Positions 1 to 8,459 of a DNA stretch of 64,000 bases are shown piece after piece. The position numbers were made by a program, and so were the translations under genes. Origin of the DNA: Clostridium sp. CAG:221 (GTDB lineage: Bacteria; Bacillota; Clostridia; Clostridiales; Clostridiaceae); contig FR883402.1 in assembly GCA_000435835.1 (NCBI GenBank), positions 1 through 64,000 of the forward strand. Direction: 5' to 3'. Numbering within the stretch: the first letter of the stretch is position 1; every line of letters starts with the position of its first letter. The notes below the pieces were generated by a model. The model ran no database searches and had not been told where the DNA came from. It worked only from the letters and a program-made list of their open reading frames with translations.

Positions 1-1
1 T

Positions 2-457
2 AATGCTGAGGATGATTATTACATATGTGCATATGGAAAAAGATTAATTCCTGTTTCAAGCAAAATTAAAGTATCTAAATCTAACTATAAATCAGTAGTG
101 ACCATTTACGAAAGTGAAAACTGTAATGGCTGTCCATATAAAGATAAATGTACTAAAGCTAAAGGGAATAAGAGATTTCATGTATCTAAAGATTTTCTTG
201 AAAAACGTAATGAATCTCTTAAAAATATTTCAACGCCCGAAGGAAAAATTTTAAGAATGAATCGTTCTATTCAGGTCGAAGGTGTATTTGGAGTTTTAAA
301 ACAAGATTATGCATTTAGAAGATTCTTACTTCGTGGTAAGAAGAATGTATTGGTAGAATTTACATTGCTCGCATTTGCTTATAATATTCAAAAATTATTT
401 AATAAAAATATTAAAAACACAAATGGAATATTATTACACATTCCTAAAACAGCTTAG
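2..457 (+). CDS. IS1182-like transposase, 3' part (runs off the left edge)
   Basis: The frame is open from the first bases of the window, so this is the C-terminal about 151 residues of a longer protein; a GTG at 98 is only an internal codon. The visible part has a Cys-rich segment (CNGCPYKDKC) followed by a region around VEGVFGVLKQDYAFRRF, as in the C-terminal part of IS1182-type DDE transposases. It differs clearly from the other transposase in this window (30.6-32.0 kb), so it belongs to a different element. The left end of the element lies outside the window, so its terminal repeats and integrity cannot be judged. Confidence 0.8.
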   Translation, partial: NAEDDYYICAYGKRLIPVSSKIKVSKSNYKSVVTIYESENCNGCPYKDKCTKAKGNKRFHVSKDFLEKRNESLKNISTPEGKILRMNRSIQVEGVFGVLKQDYAFRRFLLRGKKNVLVEFTLLAFAYNIQKLFNKNIKNTNGILLHIPKTA

Positions 458-473
458 TGGAATAATATGTAAA

Positions 474-510
474 ACAAATAGAAGGATTAATACCTTCTAT
501 TTGTTGTGTT
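474..510 (+). terminator. terminator behind the transposase fragment
   Basis: A 12-bp perfect stem (474-485 with 493-504) with a 7-nt loop lies 16 nt after the transposase stop and is followed by a short T-rich tail. Confidence 0.55.
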
Positions 511-570
511 TAAAATTAAATTTATTACCACTAATTACATAATATAAACTGAATAATTTTTCTAAAAAAC

Positions 571-624
571 AAAAAAGAGGGCGTCTACATAAATGATTTA
601 AAAATCATTTATGAGACGTCCCCT
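571..624 (-). terminator. rnjA terminator
   Basis: A long near-perfect inverted repeat (about 579-599 with 602-623) lies just downstream of the ribonuclease J stop. Read on the minus strand it ends in six T residues (complement of 571-576), which makes it a strong intrinsic terminator. Confidence 0.8.
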
Positions 625-632
625 TCTTTATT

Positions 633-2306
633 TTATTGTTCTTTTTCCACGATTACTGGAATTATCATAGGCTTTCTTTTAGTCTTTGTATATAGGAAAT
701 GTCCAAGTGAACTCTTGATTTTAGACTTAATTGAATACCAGTCTAAAATATCGTTATCTAAACAGTATTCTACTTCTCTTTTGATTAAATCAGTGGTTTC
801 GTTTAATAAATCATTAGAGTCTTTTACATAGACAAATCCTCTTGAAATTATATCAGGTCCAGAAATGATTTCTTTTGCATCCTTATCTATTGCAAGAACA
901 GCAGTAAGGATACCATCTTGTGATAATACTTTTCTATCTCTTAATACAATATTTCCTACGTCTCCAACTCCGCTACCATCAACATAAACTGTTCCAGTAT
1001 GAACTGATTTTGTTTTGACAGCTTTCTTGCCTGTAAGTTCAAGTACATCACCGTTATCTAAAAGGAAGATATTCTTTTCATCCATGCCTAAAGATTTTGC
1101 CAGTTCAGCATGTTCTTTAAGATGTCTGTATTCACCATGAACAGGAACGAAATACTTTGGCTTTATTAGAGAATGGATAAGTTTTAATTCTTCTCTACAT
1201 GCATGACCAGATACATGAACTTCTTCCATGGCATCATAGATAACTTCTGCACCTTTGCTTATTAACACATCAATAAGTTTTGTGATAAGCTTTGTATTTC
1301 CTGGAATAGGTGAAGCAGAAATAATTATATAATCTTTTTCTTTTAAAGCTATTTTTTTATGGTTGCCTGAGGCGATTCTTGATAATGCAGACATTGGTTC
1401 ACCTTGACTTCCAGTAGTGATAATAGTAACCTTATTATCAGGATATTTATGTATATCATCAAGTTTGATAATGGTGTTTTTAGGAACTTTTAAATAACCT
1501 AAATCCATGGCAATTTGTGAAATTTTCTCCATGCTTCTACCACTAAATGCAACTTTTCTTCCATATGTTATAGAAGAATTGATTACTTGTTGAACTCTAT
1601 GTACATTAGATGAGAAAGTAGCAACTATTACTCTTCCTTTAGCATTTCTAAATAGTCTTGTAAGATTTTGTCCAATTATAGTCTCGGAAATAGTAAAGCC
1701 TTCTCTTGTGGCATTTGTACTATCAGCCATTAATAAAAGAACACGTCTTTTACCTATTTCAGATATACGTTGTAAGTCAATAACTTCGCCATCTACAGGT
1801 GTATAATCTATTTTGAAATCACCAGTATGGAAGATGACACCTTGAGGTGTTGTTATTGCTAATGAACATGAATCAGCGATACTGTGACATGTTCTGATGA
1901 ATTCACAGGCAAAGTGCTCTGTCTTTATAGGTTCCTTTAAAGTGATTTCATTTAATGAGCAGCTTGATACCATATTAAATTCAATTAGCTTGCTTTCAAT
2001 AAGGCTTAAAGTGAATTTACTTGCATAAACTGGAACATTAATTTCCTTTAATATATATGGAAGAGCACCTATATGATCTTCATGACCATGTGTTATAAAG
2101 ATTCCTTTAACCTTTTCTCTATTTTCTAAAAGATAAGATATATCTGGAATTACTAAGTCTATTCCGTACATCTCATTGTCAGGGAAAGAAAGACCGCAAT
2201 CAATTACAATTATTTCATTTTCATACTCAATTGCAGTGATATTTTTCCCAATTTCGCATAATCCGCCTAACGGAATTAATTTTACTTTGCTTTTTTTAGT
2301 TCTCAT
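633..2306 (-). CDS. rnjA: ribonuclease J
   Basis: A 557-residue metallo-beta-lactamase/beta-CASP nuclease of the RNase J family, which carries out 5'-3' exonucleolytic and endonucleolytic mRNA decay and rRNA processing in Firmicutes. The zinc-binding HxHxDH motif is at residues 73-78 (THGHEDHIG). The N-terminus (PLGGLCEIGKN) and the C-terminal motif HVSGHACREEL are typical of the family, and the length matches. The ATG at 2306 has a GGAG Shine-Dalgarno about 7 nt upstream. It is transcribed alone, with its own promoter and terminator. Clostridia may carry more than one RNase J, so the letter A is a convention. Confidence 0.95.
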   Translation of the reverse strand: MRTKKSKVKLIPLGGLCEIGKNITAIEYENEIIVIDCGLSFPDNEMYGIDLVIPDISYLLENREKVKGIFITHGHEDHIGALPYILKEINVPVYASKFTLSLIESKLIEFNMVSSCSLNEITLKEPIKTEHFACEFIRTCHSIADSCSLAITTPQGVIFHTGDFKIDYTPVDGEVIDLQRISEIGKRRVLLLMADSTNATREGFTISETIIGQNLTRLFRNAKGRVIVATFSSNVHRVQQVINSSITYGRKVAFSGRSMEKISQIAMDLGYLKVPKNTIIKLDDIHKYPDNKVTIITTGSQGEPMSALSRIASGNHKKIALKEKDYIIISASPIPGNTKLITKLIDVLISKGAEVIYDAMEEVHVSGHACREELKLIHSLIKPKYFVPVHGEYRHLKEHAELAKSLGMDEKNIFLLDNGDVLELTGKKAVKTKSVHTGTVYVDGSGVGDVGNIVLRDRKVLSQDGILTAVLAIDKDAKEIISGPDIISRGFVYVKDSNDLLNETTDLIKREVEYCLDNDILDWYSIKSKIKSSLGHFLYTKTKRKPMIIPVIVEKEQ

Positions 2307-2385
2307 ATAATCTCCAATTCTTAACGCAATTTATAATAATTATTATTAAAATCTATAATTTTTCCATATTATAATTAGTAGTTTA

Positions 2386-2414
2386 ATTATATATAATGGT
2401 TTCTAATTAATCAA
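2386..2414 (-). promoter_or_regulatory. promoter of rnjA
   Basis: On the minus strand TTGATT (2409-2414), a 17-nt spacer and TATAAT (2386-2391) form a near-consensus housekeeping promoter about 80 nt ahead of the rnjA ATG. The 315-nt divergent region 2307-2621 otherwise holds only AT-rich DNA and the opposite promoter. Confidence 0.55.
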
Positions 2415-2482
2415 TAAAATTTTATTAACTTAAAATAATATCAACTTAATTATATTCTTTTTTTATTCTATGGAAAAAATTT

Positions 2483-2512
2483 TTGATAAATGAGGTTGAT
2501 TTTAAGTATAAC
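2483..2512 (+). promoter_or_regulatory. possible promoter of the alpha/beta hydrolase gene
   Basis: TTGATA (2483-2488), an 18-nt spacer and TATAAC (2507-2512) lie about 110 nt upstream of the 2622 gene. In such AT-rich DNA this could be chance. Confidence 0.35.
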
Positions 2513-2621
2513 ATAAAATTAACTATGAAATAAATAAATTTTAATATATAATAGTCATAATTACTTTTATGAAGGTAATCATTGTTTAGGTTTTACAATA
2601 TACTGATAAGGAGAAATAAGG

Positions 2622-3575
2622 ATGAAGAAAATAATTATGGTTATTATTGTTATATTAGCATTGCTTTGTGCTTTAATTTTAGGAATAGGTGGCAACTATT
2701 TATATAATCTTGCTGTGAACCCTAGTGTTTCGAAAGATATGGTTTTTAATTCATCAAAAAATGATGTGACACAAGAAGAAACTAGTGGTGATGTTACTGA
2801 AGAAACAAAAAATTGGCTGGAGGATGAGAGTGGGTATAGTGATGTATATATCACATCAGATGATGGACTAAAACTTCATAATTATAAGATTATTAATGAA
2901 TATACCAGTAATAAGTGGGTTATACCAGTACACGGCTATACATCTAGTGGAGTTGGAATGGCTTATTATGCAGAGAAATTTTATAATATGGGATATAATG
3001 TAATGATTCCAGACTTAAGAGGACATGGAGAAAGTGAAGGAGATTATATAGGTATGGGGTGGGATGATAGAAATGATATCATGAATCTTATAGATTATAT
3101 AATTGCTGAAGATAAGAAAGCAGAAATAGTACTGTTTGGTGTTTCAATGGGAGCAGCAACAGTGATGATGGTTTCAGGAGAAGAGCTTCCTTCAAATGTA
3201 AAAGCGATTGTAGAAGATTGTGGATATACGTCAGCTTGGGATCAATTTGCCTATCAGTTAAAAGTATTGTTTAATTTACCTGAATTTCCAATGATGAATA
3301 TTGCAAATATTATATGTAAGATAAGAGCAGGGTATTTTATTAGCGATGCTTCAGCAATTAAGCAGGTAAAGAAATCAGTGACTCCAACACTATTTATTCA
3401 TGGAGATAGTGATAGTTTTGTACCTTTTGAAATGCAGGAAGAATTATATGAGGCGTGTAATGCTGAAAAGGAAAAGGTTGTAATAGAAGGTGCAGCACAT
3501 GCAAAAGCTTCTTCTACTAATCCAGAATTGTATTGGACAAGTATAGTTGATTTCTTAGAAAAATATGTAGAATAG
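2622..3575 (+). CDS. membrane-anchored alpha/beta hydrolase
   Basis: A 317-residue serine hydrolase with an N-terminal hydrophobic segment (about residues 4-26) that should anchor it on the outer face of the membrane. The alpha/beta-hydrolase core starts near residue 75. Visible motifs are the oxyanion-region HGYTSSG, the nucleophile elbow GVSMG (Ser175), HGDSDSFVP (likely acid Asp264) and a final His293 in AAHAKA. This resembles the YqkD-type hydrolases of Firmicutes; the substrate is unknown. AAGGAG sits 8-9 nt before the ATG. It is monocistronic and divergent from rnjA. Confidence 0.8.
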   Translation: MKKIIMVIIVILALLCALILGIGGNYLYNLAVNPSVSKDMVFNSSKNDVTQEETSGDVTEETKNWLEDESGYSDVYITSDDGLKLHNYKIINEYTSNKWVIPVHGYTSSGVGMAYYAEKFYNMGYNVMIPDLRGHGESEGDYIGMGWDDRNDIMNLIDYIIAEDKKAEIVLFGVSMGAATVMMVSGEELPSNVKAIVEDCGYTSAWDQFAYQLKVLFNLPEFPMMNIANIICKIRAGYFISDASAIKQVKKSVTPTLFIHGDSDSFVPFEMQEELYEACNAEKEKVVIEGAAHAKASSTNPELYWTSIVDFLEKYVE

Positions 3576-3667
3576 TTAAAGTTAAGTTGTTATAATTAAG
3601 GTGTAAAAATAATTGTGTATACTTTTATGAAAAAATTACTTTTATAATAAAAAAATTATAATATACA

Positions 3668-3696
3668 TTGACATTAATAAAATAAAGATATATTAT
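3668..3696 (+). promoter_or_regulatory. promoter of glnN
   Basis: TTGACA (3668-3673), a 17-nt spacer and TATTAT (3691-3696) form a strong sigma-A-type promoter. Transcription would start near 3703, giving a leader of about 120 nt before the glnN ATG. Confidence 0.65.
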
Positions 3697-3735
3697 ATTA
3701 GTATAATATAAATGAATAAAATTTTAGAAGACAAC

Positions 3736-3803
3736 GGCGTTTTCAAATGTTTAGGTATCTTATTTTGAGATAGATATCTAAAATATTTGAGGGCGCCTTT
3801 TTT
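3736..3803 (+). terminator. leader terminator/attenuator upstream of glnN
   Basis: The 5' arm 3736-3760 pairs with the 3' arm 3772-3797 over 25 bp with one bulged A and an 11-nt loop, and is followed directly by six T residues (3798-3803). It lies between the promoter and the glnN ribosome binding site (GGAGG, 3811-3815), so transcripts should stop unless something prevents the hairpin. An 8-nt segment just upstream (3721-3728) is exactly complementary to 3777-3784 in the 3' arm and could form a competing antiterminator pairing. Confidence 0.75.
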
Positions 3804-3822
3804 GTTTGATGGAGGTACTGTA

Positions 3823-5913
3823 ATGAGTAGATTAAATGAAATATTTGGTTCAAATGTATTTAATGATTCTGTAATGAAGGAATGTTTACCAAAGGCTACT
3901 TATAAAGCGCTAAAAAAGACTATTGAAGAAGGAAAAGAATTAGAGCTATCGGTTGCAGAAGTTGTAGCTTCAGCAATGAAAGATTGGGCAATTGAAAAGG
4001 GAGCAACACATTTTACTCATTGGTTTCAACCAATGACTGGAATTACAGCAGAAAAACATGATGCATTTATTAATCCAACAGGTAATGGAGAAGTTATTTT
4101 AGAGTTTTCAGGTAAAGAACTGATTAAAGGTGAGCCTGATGCATCTTCATTTCCTTCTGGTGGTTTGAGAGCTACATTTGAAGCAAGGGGATATACTGCA
4201 TGGGATTGTACATCTCCTGCTTTTGTAAAAGATGATACACTTTGTATTCCAACAGCTTTCTGTTCTTATAACGGTGAAGCATTAGATAAGAAAACTCCGC
4301 TTTTAAGGTCTATGGAAGCTATTTCAAAGCAAGCGGTAAGAGTGCTTAGAGCATTAGGCAATACAAACACCAAAAGAGTTATTACTACAGTGGGACCAGA
4401 ACAAGAATATTTCTTAATTGATAAAAAACTATATGACCAAAGAAAAGATTTAATTCTTACAGGAAGAACTTTGTTTGGTGCTAAAGCTCCAAAGGGACAA
4501 GAATTAGAAGATCATTATTTTGGAACTATTAAAGAAAGAGTATCAAATTACATGAAAGAAGTTGATGAAGAACTTTGGAAACTTGGAATATATGCTAAAA
4601 CTAAGCATAACGAGGTTGCACCAGCACAACACGAATTAGCACCTGTATTTACAACAACTAATATATCAACAGATCATAATCAACTTACAATGGAAGTTAT
4701 GAAAAAGGTAGCATTAAGACATGGACTTGTATGTCTTTTACATGAAAAACCTTTTGCTGGAGTTAACGGTTCAGGAAAGCATAACAACTGGTCTATGGCA
4801 ACAGATGATGGAATAAATCTTTTAGAACCTGGAAAGTCACCAGAAGCAAATGAACAATTCCTATTATTCTTAGTGGCAGTAGTTAAAGCCGTTGATGAGT
4901 ATGCTCCACTTTTAAGAGCTTCAGCAGCAAATGCAGGTAATGATCATAGACTTGGAGCTAATGAGGCGCCACCGGCAATAGTATCTATGTTCTTAGGGGA
5001 ACAACTTACTAATATATTAGAACAAATTGAAAATGGGGATGAGCTTGCTGTAACAACAAATAAAAAGTTAAGGATTGGTGTTTCAACATTACCAGCTCTT
5101 CCTAAAGATGCAACAGATAGAAATAGGACTTCGCCATTTGCATTTACAGGAAATAAATTTGAATTTAGAATGTGCCCATCATCAGGTTCAATATCTGGTC
5201 CAAACTTTGTTCTTAATGCTATAGTAGCAGAAGTGCTTTCAGAATTTGCTGATAGACTTGAAAAAGCACATGATGTAGAAGCAGAAGTTAATGACATAAT
5301 TATTGAAACTGTTAAGAAGCATAAGAGAATTATATTTAATGGTAATGGTTATTCTGAAGATTGGATTGAAGAAGCAGCAAGAAGAGGGCTTCCTAATATT
5401 ACAACAACAGTGGAATCAATAAAGTCATTATTAGATGAAAAAAATATTGAAGTATTGGAAAAACACAATGTGCTTACAAGAGAAGAAGTTCATTCAAGAT
5501 ATGAAATAAGTCTTGAAAACTATAGTAAGACAATTAATATTGAAGCTTTAACTATGATTGAAATGACTAAGAGAGAGATATTACCAGCAGTGATAAGCTT
5601 TGCAGGAAAATTAGCTAAAGGAATTAATGAAATGAAATCCACAGGATTATCACTTAGATTAAATTGTCAGGATGAACTTTTAGAAAAAGTATGTATTTTA
5701 ACAAATAGTGCAGATGAAAAGGTAAAAGTCCTTGAAAATGTTCTTCTTAAGGCTGAAGGGATTGAAGAAAGTTATGAACAAGCATATGCTTATAAGTTTG
5801 AAGTAGTTGCAGCAATGGATGATTTAAGAGAAGATATTGATGCTCTTGAAACAATAGTAGGAAAAGAATATTGGCCTTTACCAACTTATACAGATTTATT
5901 ATTTAGCGTTTAG
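3823..5913 (+). CDS. glnN: glutamine synthetase type III
   Basis: A 696-residue GSIII, the large glutamine synthetase class that makes glutamine from glutamate, ammonia and ATP. Length and motifs fit the family: GPEQEYF, NEVAPAQHELAP, NGSGKHNNWS and GANEAPPAI. I start at the ATG at 3823, which has GGAGG 7 nt upstream. An in-frame start at 3787 lies inside the leader terminator hairpin and is not credible. The gene stands alone behind a leader with a strong terminator, suggesting control by antitermination. No partner gene (GSI, glutamate synthase, nitrogen regulator) lies nearby. Confidence 0.95.
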   Translation: MSRLNEIFGSNVFNDSVMKECLPKATYKALKKTIEEGKELELSVAEVVASAMKDWAIEKGATHFTHWFQPMTGITAEKHDAFINPTGNGEVILEFSGKELIKGEPDASSFPSGGLRATFEARGYTAWDCTSPAFVKDDTLCIPTAFCSYNGEALDKKTPLLRSMEAISKQAVRVLRALGNTNTKRVITTVGPEQEYFLIDKKLYDQRKDLILTGRTLFGAKAPKGQELEDHYFGTIKERVSNYMKEVDEELWKLGIYAKTKHNEVAPAQHELAPVFTTTNISTDHNQLTMEVMKKVALRHGLVCLLHEKPFAGVNGSGKHNNWSMATDDGINLLEPGKSPEANEQFLLFLVAVVKAVDEYAPLLRASAANAGNDHRLGANEAPPAIVSMFLGEQLTNILEQIENGDELAVTTNKKLRIGVSTLPALPKDATDRNRTSPFAFTGNKFEFRMCPSSGSISGPNFVLNAIVAEVLSEFADRLEKAHDVEAEVNDIIIETVKKHKRIIFNGNGYSEDWIEEAARRGLPNITTTVESIKSLLDEKNIEVLEKHNVLTREEVHSRYEISLENYSKTINIEALTMIEMTKREILPAVISFAGKLAKGINEMKSTGLSLRLNCQDELLEKVCILTNSADEKVKVLENVLLKAEGIEESYEQAYAYKFEVVAAMDDLREDIDALETIVGKEYWPLPTYTDLLFSV

Positions 5914-5948
5914 TTAAAAGTTAGCTATAATTTATCTTAAATTATTAT

Positions 5949-6003
5949 AAATTCCATTATTATATAGGTATATTTGATATAACTATATATGATGGAATTT
6001 TTT
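5949..6003 (+). terminator. glnN terminator
   Basis: Imperfect inverted repeat, arms about 5949-5967 and 5982-6000, ending in a run of T residues, 36 nt after the glnN stop. Confidence 0.6.
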
Positions 6004-6088
6004 ATCATGCCAGGGTTACATAAAAAATAAAAAAATTAAAATATTACAGAATATAATTTCTATAAATTCCATAAAGTATTAATGTTGC

Positions 6089-6117
6089 TTGCCATTATAA
6101 GATATACATAATATAAT
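6089..6117 (+). promoter_or_regulatory. promoter of secDF
   Basis: TTGCCA (6089-6094), a 17-nt spacer and TATAAT (6112-6117), about 35 nt before the secD ATG. Confidence 0.55.
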
Positions 6118-6151
6118 TAAAGTGATATGAAAGCAACAGAGGGGGAAGAAC

Positions 6152-7396
6152 ATGAAAACAAAAGGCAGAAGTACAGTATTGTTTATACTATCCTTTATTG
6201 TTATAGCCTTTTTAGCATTTACAGGCTTTAAAGGTTTTGAAATAGGTGGATGGGAATTTAAGAACTTTGAAAAAACCATTACTAAGGGGCTAGACTTACA
6301 AGGTGGAGTATCTGTGCTAATGGAAATAAAAGATGCAGATGTCAGTGTAGAAGATTTAGAAAAAACTCGTGAATTAATTGATTTAAGAGTTAATAAATTA
6401 GGAGTTGCTGAAACAGCAGTTACTACAGAAGGAAACAACAGAATAAGGGTAGAAATTCCTGGTCAATATGATTCTAAGGAGTTAGTTGACAGTTTATCTG
6501 CTACTGGTGAATTAACATTTAAAGATTCAGAAGGAAATGTTGTTATAAGCGGTTCAGATATTGAAAGTGCAAGTGTAGTTATGGATAACCAAACTAATAA
6601 ACCAGTAGTATCATTAAAGCTTAATGCAGAAGGAAAAAATAAATTTGCACAAGCAACAGCTGCAAATATTGGTAAAACAATAAGTATTTATATGGATGAT
6701 GAATTAATATCAAAACCAAAAGTTCAAAGTGCAATAACAGATGGTGAAGCCATAATATCAGGTAGTGCAGATGTTGAAGAAGCTAAAACACTAGCAAGCT
6801 TAATCAATGCAGGGGCATTACCAGTAAGCATAGAAGTTGCATCAATCAGCAATGTTGGAGCGCAATTAGGTGAAGAAGCTTTACCTAATGCTATTAAAGC
6901 AGGAGCTATAGGTATAGGTGCTATATTCATATTCATGATTGCATACTATAGAATTCCAGGAATTATTGCTTCTATGGCATTAACTTTATATACAACATTA
7001 GTACTTTTTATCTTCTCAGAAAATGGTGTTGCACTTACATTACCAGGTATTGCAGCATTCCTGCTTACAGTTGGTATGGCAGTAGACGCTAATGTACTTA
7101 TATTTGAAAGAATAAGAGAAGAATTAAAGAAAGGCTTATCAGTAAAAACAGCAGTTGATAAAGGATTCCATAATGCATTATCTTCAATTGTGGATTCAAA
7201 TATCACTACTATAATAGCTGGTTTGGTTCTTTATTATATGGGAACTGGTACTGTAAAAGGGTTTGCAGTAACATTAATGATTGGTATAGTGGTAAGTATG
7301 TTTACAGCATTAGTTGTAACAAAGACATTAATGAAATTAGGAGTTAACATGGGATTGTTAAAGACTCCAGCTCACTTTAGAGTAAAGAGGGGGTAA
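6152..7396 (+). CDS. secD: protein translocase subunit SecD
   Basis: A 414-residue accessory subunit of the SecYEG channel that uses the proton gradient to drive late stages of protein export. It has an N-terminal membrane helix, the conserved GLDLQGGV segment near residue 47, an extracytoplasmic P1 region, and a C-terminal RND-type block of about five helices containing AVDANVLIFERIREE. The length is normal for clostridia. The ATG is preceded by a purine-rich GGGGGAAG. Only 4 nt separate it from secF, so the two are co-transcribed. Confidence 0.95.
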   Translation: MKTKGRSTVLFILSFIVIAFLAFTGFKGFEIGGWEFKNFEKTITKGLDLQGGVSVLMEIKDADVSVEDLEKTRELIDLRVNKLGVAETAVTTEGNNRIRVEIPGQYDSKELVDSLSATGELTFKDSEGNVVISGSDIESASVVMDNQTNKPVVSLKLNAEGKNKFAQATAANIGKTISIYMDDELISKPKVQSAITDGEAIISGSADVEEAKTLASLINAGALPVSIEVASISNVGAQLGEEALPNAIKAGAIGIGAIFIFMIAYYRIPGIIASMALTLYTTLVLFIFSENGVALTLPGIAAFLLTVGMAVDANVLIFERIREELKKGLSVKTAVDKGFHNALSSIVDSNITTIIAGLVLYYMGTGTVKGFAVTLMIGIVVSMFTALVVTKTLMKLGVNMGLLKTPAHFRVKRG

Positions 7397-7400
7397 GAAA

Positions 7401-8273
7401 ATGATAAAAGTTGTAGAAAAGAAAAAAATATGGTTTTCAATATCCCTTACAGTAATATTAGTAGGATTAGTTTTATTATTCACTAGAGGGTTAAACTTTG
7501 GGATAGACTTTAAAGGTGGAACTAAGCTTCAAGTGGAGCTTGGTGAAAAACTTGATACAGCAGCACTAGATGAAATAATAAATAAATATGATTCATCTGC
7601 ATCTTGTAAGATTGTTAATGATACTCAGTACGAAATAAAATCAACAGTATTAGATGAAACAACAAGTTCAGAACTTTTAAATGAAATTGAAGAAACTTTT
7701 GAACTTGACGATACAGCATTGGTAGAACAAAATCAAATAGGTGGTGCTGTTGGTAAGGAACTTACTAGAAAGTCATTAATTGCAGTTGGAGTAGCATGTG
7801 TAGCAATGCTTGTTTATATAGCTATCAGATTCCAACTTGCCTTTGGTGTTGCAGCAATCATTGCTTTATTACACGATGTGCTTATAACGCTAACTGTATA
7901 TCTAGTATTCGATATAAATATAAATACTCCATTCATTGCAGCAATGCTTACAATTGTAGGTTATTCAATCAATGATACAATTGTTGTATTTGACAGAATA
8001 AGAGAAAATGCAAAAGGTATGAGAAGATCAAGTTATACTGAAATAGCTGATAAGAGTATTAATCAAACTTTATCAAGATCCATTAATACATCTTTAACAA
8101 CATTAATAATAATTGGGGCTGTAAATATATTTGTACCAAGTGTAAGAGAATTTGCATTTCCACTATTTATTGGTATTGCAGTAGGGGCATATTCATCAAT
8201 CTTTATAGCATCACCGTTATGGGTATTAATAAAGGAAAAAAAGAATAAACATAATACAGCAAAAGTAGCTTAA
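7401..8273 (+). CDS. secF: protein translocase subunit SecF
   Basis: A 290-residue partner of SecD in the SecDF complex. It shows an N-terminal helix, the family segment GLNFGIDFKGGT, a short extracytoplasmic region, then about five helices with GYSINDTIVVFDRIREN. Its ribosome binding site (GAGGGGG) lies in the end of secD. A terminator follows, so the unit ends here even though the next genes run in the same direction. Confidence 0.95.
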   Translation: MIKVVEKKKIWFSISLTVILVGLVLLFTRGLNFGIDFKGGTKLQVELGEKLDTAALDEIINKYDSSASCKIVNDTQYEIKSTVLDETTSSELLNEIEETFELDDTALVEQNQIGGAVGKELTRKSLIAVGVACVAMLVYIAIRFQLAFGVAAIIALLHDVLITLTVYLVFDININTPFIAAMLTIVGYSINDTIVVFDRIRENAKGMRRSSYTEIADKSINQTLSRSINTSLTTLIIIGAVNIFVPSVREFAFPLFIGIAVGAYSSIFIASPLWVLIKEKKNKHNTAKVA

Positions 8274-8283
8274 AGTAATTAGT

Positions 8284-8323
8284 AAAAAGCAGCCATTCTA
8301 AAGGAAAGGCTGCTTTTATTTTT
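8284..8323 (+). terminator. secDF terminator
   Basis: Inverted repeat AAAAGCAGCC / GGCTGCTTTT (8284-8293 with 8308-8317) followed by a T-rich tail. Confidence 0.8.
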
Positions 8324-8394
8324 AGCAAAAATAGCAGATAAATAGTACAAAAGTAAGAAAGTTGGCAAAAATTTATTTTTTTTATATAAAACAT

Positions 8395-8423
8395 TTGTAA
8401 AGTTCATAAATATACATTATAAT
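8395..8423 (+). promoter_or_regulatory. promoter of the DHH-like protein/apt unit
   Basis: TTGTAA (8395-8400), a 17-nt spacer and TATAAT (8418-8423), 36 nt before the ATG at 8460. Confidence 0.6.
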
Positions 8424-8459
8424 ATAAATGTTTTCTTAAATATTGTGGAGGAGTTTGTC

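Noticed and set aside
1..632. Complete IS element at the left edge
   Set aside because: Only the 3' part of the transposase is in the window, and the terminal inverted repeats cannot be paired without the other end.
3787..3822. Upstream start codon adding 12 residues to GlnN
   Set aside because: The codons overlap the terminator hairpin and T-run, and the GGAGG lies after them. The ATG at 3823 matches the family N-terminus MSRLNEIFG.
4944..5297. 117-codon minus-strand ORF inside glnN
   Set aside because: It lies opposite the catalytic core of GSIII and is Ser/Ala-rich, as expected for a shadow frame.
8445..8459. GTG start five codons upstream for the DHH-like protein
   Set aside because: The GTG begins within the GGAGGAG ribosome binding site of the ATG at 8460.
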